Source: Imbricaverruca yamaguchii
Lineage: Eukaryota; Arthropoda; Thecostraca; Neoverrucidae
DNA length: 64,000 bases
Assembly (NCBI GenBank): GCA_034440575.1
Contig: JAOTOL010001656.1
Coordinates: 1,708,501 to 1,772,500 of the forward strand
Reading direction: 5' to 3'
Position numbers and translations under genes: made by a program. Positions within the stretch are counted from its first letter, which is position 1; every line of letters starts with the position of its first letter. The notes below the pieces were generated by a model, which was given only the letters and a program-made list of their open reading frames with translations, did not search any database and was not told the origin of the DNA. Positions 47,585 through 58,620 of this stretch are shown here, piece by piece.

Positions 47585-48405
47585 AACGAGACATTTTTGG
47601 GGGTCCCAGAGGGGTTTTTGCGCCTCGGCGTCACTTATTGGGATTCCTTGGGCGAGTTTTAGCGGTTTCGACACGTTTTTGGGGGTCGACACGTTTTAGT
47701 GGCTTTTTGCGCGATTGTTGGGGCCCTAGAGTGATTTTCCATGTCCGGATCGTCTTTTCATTGCCCCAACATGTGAAACGTTTGGGGCTCCGGTGCGATC
47801 TGTCAAACCCGTAGCGTGATTTTCAGAGGCCCGGAGGCGACTTTTTTGAACCCCCAGGTTCAGCGTGATTTTCAGGGATCCTGGCCGGACCTTCTGGGCC
47901 CCATCGTGATCTTAAAGAACCCCGTCACGACCTTGTTGCGCTCCAAACGTGATTTTCAGGGGTCCTGGTCAACTTCTTTGAGACATCAGCGTCATTTTCA
48001 GGGGTCACGGCTAGGCATCCTGACACCCCAGCGTGATTTCCAGGGGCCTGACCAAACTTTTTGCGGCCTCTAGCGTGATCTTCAGGGGCTCCGGCCAGAC
48101 TTCTCGGGTTCTCAGCGCTATTTTTGGGGGCGTCGGTTCGACCCTTTGAGGGCTCCAGCGTAATTCTCAGGGGCTCGGCGCGACTTTCTGGGGCCTCCAG
48201 CGGTTTTTTCAGGGGCCGGGGCCCGGTGCCACTTTTCTGAACCCCAGCGTCATTGCATGGGCCCGAGCTACTTTTGGGGGATCCAATGCGATTTTTATGG
48301 GCCTCGGTGCGATTTTGGTGCCCACGGAAACATTTCCAGGGGCCCCTGTGGAATTTTTCCGAATCCCGGTGAGATTATTGGGGACCCTATAACATCTCAA
48401 GGGGG
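47585..48405 (+). repeat. Quasi-satellite block C, second part
   Basis: Units of AGCGTGATTTTCAGGGG alternate with GGCGCGACTTTTTGGGGC-like halves at ~38 bp. This is the best-preserved form of the repeat in the window and the reverse complement of the block A unit. Confidence 0.8.
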
Positions 48406-48641
48406 GAACTATTCCCTTTACCCCAACCATTTCGGTACGTAACTGGCAGAAATACCTGTTTTCACCCCGTTCGGATATCACAAAGGGGAAGAAAGGAAAG
48501 TAGGATTGGAGTAAGTGTGGTGCAAAAAAGCACATATTCCAGATACAATTGTGATTGTGAGCAAAAGACAAGGCAAAAACTACGAGACCTGGGTACTCAT
48601 GTACCTAGATAGGTACTGGGTGATTTCCAAAGCTTGTCTAG

Positions 48642-48824
48642 GGACGGGGATGGCCGAGTGGTTAAGGTGTCGGGCTATGGGTACCACAGGTCCCGAGTTC
48701 GACTCTAGCGCCACTCAGGACATTTCCCAATCCCGCGGCCCACCGGCGAAACAGTGTGGGCGGCGCCATTAGCCGTGAATGTGCATAAAGTGTGTCGTGA
48801 ACCAGCCAATAAACAAACAACAAA
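48642..48824 (+). mobile_element. tRNA-derived SINE with perfect 15-bp target duplication
   Basis: The 183-bp element has an A box TGGCCGAGTGG (48651-48661) and a B box GAGTTCGACTC (48695-48705), spaced as in a tRNA. A non-tRNA body of about 100 bp follows, and the tail is CCAATAAACAAACAACAAA. CCAAAGCTTGTCTAG occurs immediately before (48627-48641) and after (48825-48839), a perfect target-site duplication. The head looks Ser/Leu-like but the anticodon arm does not pair, so it is not a tRNA gene. The tail shares 15 nt with the 3' end of I-clade LINE copy 2, its likely source of reverse transcriptase. Confidence 0.93.
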
Positions 48825-48839
48825 CCAAAGCTTGTCTAG

Positions 48840-49394
48840 TGTTATCAGATTCGAAGGGTTCCCACACCATAAAGTGGTCAAGCTTACCGATGGGCAATAT
48901 GTTTTTTTTTCATCCAGCAGACTTGAAAGAAAATACTAACCTATCATCAGATTATTTCCTTATTGACTTTGGCCGACCAAGTCATCAGTCCCATAGGGGC
49001 TTAAAGTTAGGTGCCCGGTCCTACCATACGCATCTCCCCCACCTACAAACCCACCAGCTTTCTCATATTCGGGATATAAATACAAACTTCCTCCTGCTAT
49101 TCTTCTTTAAAAAATCCATCAAAGTGGTCCGTTTCTTTATCTCAGTGACAGCGCCCATCACCACCCTCCATCACCAACATACAAAACGTGCGGCTGAGCT
49201 GGGCTCAACTGGTCACTTGCACAAAACAGCAACGACATCCTGATCAAATTCGGCTTTCGAAATCCGACTCATTTGGTCCGCTTGCCGGCTACTGACAAAC
49301 TAAACTCAAGAAGCTATGAGAATGACGATTAATGAAACTGCTATTTTTTTGCTGTAAGCAGAACATGAATAGCATACAACTGTCTATGCGTGCA
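48840..49394. other. No gene recognised; possible old LINE tail
   Basis: 48955-48995 (GGCCGACCAAGTCATCAGTC, then CCATAGGGG) resembles 3' ends of arthropod retroposons in style, but no second copy lies in the window to prove it. Confidence 0.3.
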
Positions 49395-49635
49395 AAGTCC
49401 GCCAGTGCCAATAGGCCTTCCATTAGGTATACAAGGCAGCACCAATATACCTTCCATTAGACATAATGTGCCGCACTAATAGAGCATCCATTAGGCATAC
49501 TAGGCAACACCAATAAACCCTGCATTATGTGTACTAGACCGCACCAATAGACCTTCATTCCATTAGGTATACTAGGCCACAGCAGTAGGTCTTCCATTAT
49601 GTATACTACGCCGCACCAATAGACATTCCATCCGG
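49395..49635. repeat. Degenerate ~35-bp tandem repeat, about 6-7 copies
   Basis: Units of CACCAATAGACCTTCCATTA plus GGTATACTAGGCCG, with many substitutions and small indels. Confidence 0.85.
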
Positions 49636-49794
49636 CGCGTGGCCGTCTACTCATGCGTTTTAGGTCAAGAATATATAATGTACGCCATAAGCATATACTA
49701 TTCCAATCGCGGCCGCACCATTGATTGTCGCATGTATTTCGGCAATGTCCGATCTTTAGATGATGCTTTTTGAATGCTAAATCCCAATTGGAAG

Positions 49795-49984
49795 CAGGGG
49801 CGGATCCATGGTGAGGGATATGACGGGGCAGGGCACATGTGTCCTCAGTCTTGAATTATTCGGTGGAAGGTGCCTCTGTAAGTAAAAAGGGTCCCTCCAG
49901 GGACACTCGAGTGCACACCAGACAAGGACTTAGGCGCTCCTCCAGGCGAGTGACAGTCCATCAAAATTCCTGGATCCGTCCCTG
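49795..49984. mobile_element. hAT-type MITE with perfect 8-bp target duplication
   Basis: 190 bp, non-coding. The left terminus is CAGGGGCGGATCCATGG and the right terminus inverted is CAGGGACGGATCCAGG. ATTGGAAG occurs directly on both sides (49787-49794 and 49985-49992), the 8-bp duplication expected of hAT transposition. It is a deletion or MITE form mobilised in trans. Confidence 0.92.
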
Positions 49985-49992
49985 ATTGGAAG

Positions 49993-51145
49993 AAGAGGTC
50001 GGATGCCTACAGTTACCCTGGGCATGCCTCACTGAATTACTGGAAGATGTAGGACATGCTCTTGTCATGGCAATCGTATTTGTAAGAGAAGACAGTAGAT
50101 AGACATAACGTAACATAAGTGAAGTATTACTTTGCATCATGCCAACACCCCATTCTTGAAGGAAGGATAGGAACATCTAAGGCCACTTCAAGGAAGTTTC
50201 ATGCTTTTGAAAGTTTTATGCAACGAATTCCTTGAAGACAAGATAGTTTCATGCTACTCAATTGGAGTTCGTCGAGGTTATACCGCCAACGTGGCCGATA
50301 TTGAAAATGAATTTTCTTAAATTGGCAGACGTTATGAAATCCAGGTATTTTATTAAAACAACGTTTTGAAACAATCCTTACACGGTACACTATTAGCCAT
50401 CCAAGTGGGAAGAGTTCACACATGGGTGCTTTTTTCGTTGGCTTAAGCAACACACAAATAACTGAGGGATCATGGAGCCGGCACCGCCTGGCCTTGATCC
50501 GATCAGGTGATCTGGATGTGGCACATAATTGTGATGATCCGCGCATTCAGCGTCACTGCCGTCCGTCAGAGGTGTCCAACACCACACTGGACACCGATTA
50601 CAAGTGTCACGGAGACAGCTGGCCGGCCATCGGCCCGGTGTCAACTGCCATCTGTTCCATACGTTACCTGGACTTGGACTGCACACACTGTCCCGTGATA
50701 CAATGCAGCACATAACACAGTAGTCAAATGGTGGTGCCATTGGGGTAGTGGTGGGATCATTGAAACATACTTGGTAATCTATTCGCTCGCACCCAATAAA
50801 CGAGATGTTCTCATGAAGTTCGAATCAGGAGCGGTGAAGGCCTCCAGCGGTGTTCAGAGCTGAATCCGTCTTCCCTGACCAGTTCAGCACCTACTGGCAC
50901 CACATAATCACGATAATCACAAATGCTCCAGCGATGCATTTACCGCAGCGGGAATTGGCACATGGCACGCAGCGGTAATTAACTACGTCTCTGGATTACT
51001 GTGCAGGCTCAGTGTCGAAATAACGGTCCCACAATAGAGTTAGCGACAGGCCAGTCAGCCAACACAACGCATCACTCAGCATCCCATCACGAAACAATCT
51101 TCACCTGCCACTGGCCCGAGTCAGAGTTGGGTCATCAGACCAAAG
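49993..51145. other. No gene recognised
   Basis: No domain-bearing frame or ordered repeat. Confidence 0.4.
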
Positions 51146-51149
51146 TGCA

Positions 51150-51570
51150 CCATATCTACGCTCATAATATCTACGTGTATAGGATCTATGTGAACAAGGT
51201 CGATGTGCATAAGGTCCACGTTAATAACACCCACGTTCATAGGGTCCGGGTGCAACAAGATCTACAAAAACGGGTATATTGTGTAGCTTGCACGGATGTG
51301 CAGATTCATAAAGAAACAACGGGTGTGCGGGAGATCTATAAAAAGCGCTGGGAGGTACATACGAACTATGTTCATCAGGTCTACACTCATAAGATCCACG
51401 CTGATAAGGTCTACGTGCAGAAGATCTACAAAATATTGGGGTGTACAGATGCTCTTCAAAAACGGAAACCTGTGCAGGAGATATAGCGGGATATAGCGGG
51501 ATATATACAAAATATAGCGGGATGTGCATAAGATCTACCAACACAGGAAGGTGTGCGGGAGATCTACACA
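51150..51570 (+). repeat. Degenerate ~18-bp quasi-repeat (GTGCATAAGGTCTACGT type)
   Basis: Consecutive variants of (G/A)TGCATAAGGTCTACGT, plus longer GTGCAGAAGATCTACAAAA phrases. The open frame encodes hexapeptide-like YVHKVY repeats. The same family recurs at 51985-52115 (plus strand) and, inverted, at 52940-53155. Confidence 0.75.
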
Positions 51571-51579
51571 AAAAGTTTC

Positions 51580-51629
51580 CTTATTGGTGTTTAGGGGCGC
51601 ATCAACTGCAGAGGTCATGCACCACCCAT
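51580..51629 (-). repeat. LINE/SINE 3'-tail fragment
   Basis: The plus strand reads TTATTGGTGTTTAGGGGCGC, then CAACTGCAGAGGTCATGC. Same family as 47515-47569. Confidence 0.58.
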
Positions 51630-51984
51630 AACATACTGATTCATACGGAATTATCCAAGCGAAAACTAGTCGAGACGGCATAATATACATTGCCGTATCG
51701 AACGCGATACGGTTAAGATGGACGGTTGCACAATACAGATCTTACCATACACCAGACAAGGTATTAATAAAGCGCATACATTGCAGACAATTTGATGTCA
51801 GCTGAGAGGAAGCGGAATAGCTGCCCTGATTGAATTAAGGGCGACTCGTCCCCCAGTAAATCCCGTAACGAGACTGAAGTGCGTCAAAATTGACATCTTC
51901 GCTCATAGACAAGGCAGGGACACGTAACCAATATATGCTGAACTGATAAGACTGACAAAGACGCAAGGATATACTTATGCTCTA

Positions 51985-52115
51985 CGCTCATTAGACCTAC
52001 GTACAGGTCTACACGTGCATAATACATACGTGCAGATCTATACAAATTAGAGGATGAGTAGGATTTCTGCAGAAGGATGTGCAGAAGATCTGCAAAAGGC
52101 GGGAAAATGTGCAGA
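51985..52115 (+). repeat. ~18-bp quasi-repeat, second plus-strand patch
   Basis: Contains GTGCAGATCTATACAAATTA and GTGCAGAAGATCTGCAAAAG, matching the 51.15-kb family. Confidence 0.6.
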
Positions 52116-52249
52116 GGGATTCACTAGAAGGGCCCTCGAGCTGATAGGGACGGCCCCGGTAAGTAAGGAGCGCCCATGAGCCAACAGCGAGAGCTCTGTG
52201 TAATGAAGGGGACCAGTTTACCAGGGGTTCCTTAAGAATGTGTGCGCTT

Positions 52250-52640
52250 TTTTAAGGAAAATACCGCATGCGCCCCAGGGGCCAGGGACCCTTCATATCG
52301 GTTTAGTGCCACTCTGACCGCTAGGGACCCTCTTCGTTGGCTCAGTCATCACCTCCGTCGGCTCAACAGCCCTCTTCGTTGGCTCAGAGACCCTCCTTAC
52401 TGGTCGGACCCTCGTCGCCAGCCCGGGGACCCTTCCAACGATCCCGGGCCGTCAGACTAGAGGATTTCCACGCTGGAACGGACCGCGGCCCTCAGCGTCT
52501 GCCCGTGGAAATTCTCGTCAACTCGGAGGCCCGGGACCATCTCCATCTCCAGCTCGGGACACCCTTCCTCGGCTAAAATATCCTTCACGTTGGCCCAGTG
52601 GCACCTGACGTCGGCTCAGGACCCTTCAATTGTCGACACT
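52250..52640. repeat. Degenerate GGGACCCTTCNTCGGCTCAG-like repeat
   Basis: Loose recurrence of GGGACCCT, CTTCGTTGGCTCAG and related phrases every 20-45 bp. Strongly diverged, so boundaries are approximate. Confidence 0.5.
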
Positions 52641-52939
52641 GAGCCTCTCCTCTGTAACCGAACGCCCCCTGGAACGACAAATTCACTGTGGACTTCGTCA
52701 CGGCTTACGCTAAACACGTGTTTCATGGCCCCCTTGGATGCAGGGTGGTCATGACCACATGTCCCTTTGATCCACCAATACTGCTCGCTGCAACATCTAA
52801 TACAGTTTTCCACACACAGGCTAAGTGCATTAAACAAAAGTAAAAACATTGGAAAGGCTTAGGCATGACCTTAATGGTACTGACATCATCAATTTACATT
52901 CGCTGGCAGATGCTGTGCCGACAACAGACCTTACCTGCC

Positions 52940-53155
52940 CCTGAAATGGAGAGGTAGATCTCATGCACATCAGGGTATTTGTATCTTCTGCACCTCTTCT
53001 CATTTGTGTAGATCTTCTGCACACCCCGCTGTTTTTGTTGATTTGCACGTAGATCTTATAGAAGTAAACTATATGCACGCGGATGTATATGATCGTAAAC
53101 CGTATGAACATAGGTGTTCTGTACGTAGGTCTTATGAACGTAGGTCTCATGGGCC
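52940..53155 (-). repeat. ~18-bp quasi-repeat, inverted patch
   Basis: GTAGATCTTCTGCACACCCC and CGTAGGTCTTATGAACGTAG are reverse complements of phrases at 51150-51500. Confidence 0.7.
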
Positions 53156-54825
53156 TCCATCGCCAGGATATCGTCGACCGGACATGCCGATGACGCCTTC
53201 ACACCGGCTCGCCCCGTAAACGATCTCGCTAGATTTGATGCAAACGACTTCGATAAAGAAGTGCTGCGGTCGCGGCGTCGAACCAGGGTATCACCCGAAC
53301 AAGGAGTGGTATTCGCATTCGTGACATGGGCATACGCGTCAACTGGCAACGACGCATGCTTAACTTGTCCTAATGTGGCGCGCAACATAAACCGAACAGG
53401 AAGGTCTGAGGTACATCGGAATTGATTTGACTCTCACCAAGAACGCGCGGGTATATCGAGTAGCCATTACTGGTTGTCATAGCAAAAAGGGCGAATGGAC
53501 CAGGCAGGTGATAACGAGTGGCAAGCAATACTGATTTCTGGGTCGGATTTCAGCGTTTTGGAACATCGGATTATCGGACCGAATAAAAAATATGAACATC
53601 CAGCTGCTGAGAAGACGAGCGTTGCGTTTTCGATGAGCGTCAAAACTATCGAATAGCTCAAATTGAATATGTTGCTAGTTGTTTTCCCATCGGACGAAGA
53701 ATTAAGAAGCGTGAGGTTCCTTTAAACTGTTCTGATTTGTGAAAGTCATGACTTCAATGATGGGGGAATTAGCATGATGCAATGCAGCTGTGTTATGGCA
53801 TGCCTATCTGCCACCGTCCTACAGAACTACCATGATTACGATAACAAAAGAGCTGCGACGTAACGTTGTGGGTGTACGCGCATGCATGGGCTTCGTGGGA
53901 CGAATAAATTACATTTACGATGAAATCTGCAGCCACAATGAGATATAAGGTTTCCCCGTGCACCCCGTCCGCTCAGCATGAGGATTCATTACTTGATTGC
54001 GGACAATAATTATGTTGGGGTGGTATTCAAGGGTCGACAAGGCAAACATTGTTAATCCATCCGTGGTGGACGCAATGTGATGCTAAACAAGCATCTTTGC
54101 AGCGCAAATGAGTTCAAACATGCCCTAAGTATATAAACACCTCGAACAAATGATCTTCCGATTTAATCCGAGTTATTATTTTCCGATAAGAATTACTCCG
54201 AACAGGACAAAAGCCTCCATCCAGCTTGTTTAGCTCGATGCACCTGGATCACCAGTTACCTTCCGCTTTTAATGTAGAGCCAATGAGGTTTGGTGTTTGG
54301 AATAAAACTTGTTACATACCAAAATGCAAATTGAATGCAATGCAAATAATAATACACAACATACAAAGGCATTCACTCGTCTTTTAAAGAACATATGTAG
54401 CTAATACACCCAATAAAACACATACATATTTTACCAACATCGTTTTGTCAACAAGAATGCCGTTTTGGAAATAAGATAATTATGCCAATATTAAACTAAA
54501 ACATGTCGAATTTATGGTGCTAAGCCCTCCAAAATGTGTAGCTGACTTAGTGTCCAGTACAGAGGAGCACACCAGACAGCTGATCTACGTGGGTGGCCAC
54601 GCCGCCTCTGACTGGTATGACGCTCTTTGAGAACGACTATGTGTGTGCAGGTGGGTGCCGAGGATGCCAAGTTCACTTACGAAGCATAAGGTCATCGGGC
54701 TACTAGTAACTCTCGCTCCGTTCTTCGAGAAATATCTCATCAGTGGATGAGGAGGCCGAAGGATGGGACCATATTTTCCGTTTTCCGATGGCATCAACTT
54801 GCGCCAGCAGTGTGCACCGGAGCGA
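53156..54825. other. No gene recognised
   Basis: Mostly AT-rich single-copy-looking DNA. No recognisable protein domain. Confidence 0.4.
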
Positions 54826-55290
54826 CGGTAAGGGTGAAGGTGCCGATTCCATGCATTTATCATGTGTGTGTGTGGGGGGAGTGGGAGTGACGGAGATGCT
54901 AATTGAGGATCAATTCATCGGAATAAACAGGGATCTCTCTCAATAGTCTGCTGTTAAAAATGCCGGTTCCAGGCCGTTTCCAGTATTTCATGTCTGGAAG
55001 GATGAGGTGCTGATTCCTTGTTGTCATCAGGGAGTTTGCATGGATGGTGAAAGTGCTGATTCAGGGGCGTCACCAGGAAATTGTGCTAAAATAGAGAACG
55101 AGGAGTGGACGTGGTGGATCCAGGGAAGCCCACGATGTTCCAGGGGCACTCCGAGGGTTTGCTTGACCCTCAGAGTGCCCCTGATACGAGGGACCCCGCC
55201 CGGATAGGAGGGACCGACTTAGATGGCGTCATCAGGAACTTGTCTGGAGTTAGTTGGTGGCAGTGTTGATTCAGGGCCGTTTAAATCTGC
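54826..55290. repeat. Loose repeat of GGTGCTGATTCC...CATCAGGA phrases with an embedded hairpin
   Basis: GTGC(C/T)GATTCC or its variants appear near 54839, 55008, 55051 and 55264, often followed by CGTCA(C/T)CAGGAA. Spacing is irregular. A strong inverted repeat (55141-55183) sits inside. Confidence 0.4.
55141..55183. repeat. 18-bp inverted repeat (17/18 pairs, 7-nt loop)
   Basis: CAGGGGCACTCCGAGGGT (55141-55158) is inverted at 55166-55183 with one mismatch. The outer end CAGGGGC resembles hAT-type termini. Confidence 0.92.
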
Positions 55291-57618
55291 GGCATGAATG
55301 ATGAGATTTTGGCTCACGGGCTGCACCAGTGTTCTAGAGCGGTTGATGGTGGTTCATCCACACACTGCATTACATTAATGCCAGCTGCCGAATTGGATGG
55401 ACTACATAACCTAACTTACTCCTAATTAATAATTGATTGAACGGTAAAGCGTATTTTGAGGTTATAGATTATGCAAGTGGAAGTACTAACTCTATACTGT
55501 TTACATGCATTTACATACCCCGCACCTCATCTGCACTTCGTTTAGTGGATTTGCACGCTTCCTATTGGGTTGGATACCAACATTTGAATGCTAACTTACT
55601 CATAGACTATGACTCAAGCCTCTATTATAAGAAATAGAACAACTTGCGCTACATTCATCAAACTGGTTGTTTTCTGACAAGTTACACACCGCGATGTATG
55701 TCATGGGCAACGACAAACTGTCCTAGAATGGGCTCGCCGTTACTGATTACAGCAAAACGTGTAGGAGCTCCACAGTTACCATTCATTTACAGGGAAGGGT
55801 GTCATCTTCAGACCTTTGAGACGAAGTTAACTTGGACAATCCCTGACGACATGGGAAGTGGACGATCAGGAGGATTGGGGATAGGGTAGAGCCAACACTC
55901 GGGAATGCTTCCGCCTTTGGAAGTTCGTTGGAAACTAGATCGAATTTTGGAAGCAACTGCGAAACGAAGATCGTGACCACTCTGGCAAAATCTCACTCCA
56001 AGCACACCGCTCAGTACCCCACCATGGACAAAATATATGCTCTTTCCTGGAACTGATCGCAGCTCATCCAACACCGTGACAAGCTAAACGCCACGAACCC
56101 ATTCCAGGCTGAATTCGCCGACCACCTCGTCCACTGCCATCTGCATGCGCCTCCCTTCCGTGGCCGGTCCCCTGCCTTTGTTTCGCGCTCGCTCCCCCTG
56201 CCGTCTTCCGTTCCCGACGGTCCCCTCTTTGTCTGTCATCGGCGCGCCCCGACTGCCACGCGCCAGCTCAATATGTGTGTCGGTCGCGGCCGGCAGCAGA
56301 CGGTGAGAGCGCGCCCGGCGGGATAACGAGCGGCCACCACCACCAGCACGCTATCGATTCTACATCAGACCGCGATCGATGACGCCGTTCAGCACTTTAA
56401 CCGCACGGGTAAGATGAGACCACTCACTGTGCCCAGGTGGTGTATTTGTTGTCGGTATTGGCGTGGAAGGGGGTGGGATCACCCCGCTATCCGACCAGGA
56501 GGAAGGCTCGGCCAAAGGTGGGCTAATGAATTGCGACCAGCGGCAATTTACAGCGACAATTTGCCCTCCCGTCTAGTCGCTTTTGATCCTTCCAAGTCAT
56601 TCCTTGCTTCAAGTAAACATTCCAGACATGAACTAAAAGGTGTATCGAAGAACATTTAGTATTAATAAGAATTTATTTCAAATATGTTCTCAGCTTTTTC
56701 ATTGACCAAAATTTTGCTGGTGAGAATAAAACGATTTTAGACGGAGTGTCTTCGTATAATTTTTATTAAACCATTCTATATTCCGAAACCCATACCTCAA
56801 TACACGGCAAGTAAGAAATCGTGTATTGTGTATTGGTGCACGAGCATCATACCCATGTTCTGAATATTTCCTAGTTGTGCGGTGTGTGCATGTCAGGAGT
56901 ATCAGGTACGGATTTATAAACTTGGTTGACGTTGATTAAGTATACTTGTGTTATCATTTTCCCCACCATTGCTCAGGAAGTTGGCTTGTAACCGCATCTT
57001 TCGTTAATTTCGCAGGAAGTCGCAGGGGCGGGGGAGGAAATTCGTTGGCATTTCGTGCAATATAGTGTGATATGGTTGTGGTCGTGACCAGATCTCAGAC
57101 AGGTGCAGATGACTTGAAGGTGTTTTTGTGTTTTTGAGCCGAGTAGTGCTGGGATTCCAAATTAAGACATTTGTGGCTTAATCAGCCAGTCCTACTTCAA
57201 GCGAACATTACAGAGGCGTTCGAGTGGTGATTCTTGAGTGAGAGTGCCTTCTTGCACATGGATAGTAGGCTCAAATTGTGCACTGCCATTAACGTCACTC
57301 ACTAGCATCTGGGGAAACCGTGCACTCTTTTATTGCGTGCAAAAAATTAATCGTGATATATGACTTAGCCGTGTCATTTGTTCACTATTATATGGGCAAA
57401 TGAATACACTCCTTTGCTTATGAAAATTTATACACTCCATTGTATGGCTTGTAGACGTTATACGTTCCGATATTTTACCGAACACAACAATTATACACTC
57501 CCAGTCCAAGACTCAGAAGTGAAAATCCAACACTGGTCCTGATTCAGCAATGGCAGACTTATCCCCAAAATACTTCAATGAAGGAGGGAGAAGCACGTCC
57601 AAACTGACGCCTTCGCTC
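55291..57618. other. No gene recognised; GC-rich patch at 56100-56400
   Basis: Short open frames only. 56100-56400 is GC-rich with CpGs. No array or RNA gene. Confidence 0.4.
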
Positions 57619-57620
57619 GT

Positions 57621-58441
57621 GGGTAACTCGGCTGCGGCACTCGGCGCGCACCGCACTGACAGTGCAGCGCGGCACCTCGGACTGTCACCGCCGGCCAGAA
57701 GGTAGCTCGGCTGCGGCACTCGGCGCGCACCGCACTGACAGTGCAGCGCGGCACCTCGGCCGCAGCCGACTGTCACCGCCGGCCAGAAGGTAACTCGGCT
57801 GCGGCACTCGGCGCGCACCGCACTGACAGTGCAGCACGGCACCTCGGACTGTCACCGCCGGCCAGAAGGTAACTCGGCTGCGGCACTCGGCGCGCACCGC
57901 ACTGACAGTGCAGCACGGCACCTCGGACTGTCACCGCCGGCCAGAAGGTAACTCGGCTGCGGCACTCGGCGCGCACCGCACTGACAGTGCAGCGCGGCAC
58001 CTCGGCCGCAGCCGACTGTCACCGCCGGCCAGAAGGTAACTCGGCTGCGGCACTCAGCGCGCACGGCACTGACAGTGCAGCGCGGCACCTCGGACTGTCA
58101 CCGCCGGCCAGAAGGTAGCTCGGCTGCGGCACTCAGCGCGCACCGCACTGACAGTGCAGCCCGGCACCTCGGACCGTCACCGCCGGCCAGAAGGTAGCTC
58201 GGCTGCGGCACTCGGCGCGCACCGCACTGACAGTGCAGCGCGGCACCTCGGCCACAGCCGACTGTCACCGCCGGCCAGAAGGTAACTCGGCTGCGGCACT
58301 CGGCGCGCACCGCACTGACAGTGCAGCACGGCACCTCGGACTGTCACCGCCGGCCAGAAGGTAACTCGGCTGCGGCACTCAGCGCGCACCGCACTGACAG
58401 TGCAGCCCGGCACCTCGGACTGTCACCGCCGGTCAGAAGGT
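57621..58441. repeat. 79/88-bp minisatellite with 246-bp higher-order period
   Basis: Units begin CTCGGCTGCGGCACTCGGCG and contain the palindrome GCACTGACAGTGC. Unit starts are 57706, 57794, 57873, 57952, 58040, 58119, 58198, 58286 and 58365. Spacings are 88, 79, 79, 88, 79, 79, 88 and 79, so a long unit (extra 9 bp, CCGCAGCCG type) is followed by two short ones every 246 bp. The final unit ends at about 58441. Confidence 0.97.
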
Positions 58442-58551
58442 AGCAGTGCGACACGTGCGTGTGGCCAATTCGCAGGCGACATAGTGCCACTTCGTGCCGT
58501 GTGACCTCATGTGATGACGATGGCCATTCCCCAATACAGAGTTTGATTGTT

Positions 58552-58609
58552 GGTTGGCTATTTGGGCTTGCGGACGCATCGACTGCGTTGGTCATACAGC
58601 GCCCATAGG
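58552..58609 (-). mobile_element. 5'-truncated retroposed 3' end with 11-bp target duplication
   Basis: 58 bp of the LINE/SINE 3'-tail family (plus strand: GGTTGGCTATTTGGGCTTGC, later CGTTGGTCATACAGCGCCC). It is bracketed by GTTTGATTGTT at 58541-58551 and 58610-58620. The duplication shows it is a separate insertion and fixes both ends. Confidence 0.85.
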
Positions 58610-58620
58610 GTTTGATTGTT

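Noticed and set aside
48646..48717. Functional tRNA gene
   Set aside because: The anticodon and acceptor stems do not pair; the sequence is the head of a SINE with target duplications.
48955..48995. Additional retroposon tail
   Set aside because: Style resembles arthropod LINE/SINE ends, but there is no second copy, poly-A or target duplication to prove it.
53274..53345. tRNA-like B box GGTTCGACGCC on the minus strand
   Set aside because: No A box at the right distance and no cloverleaf.
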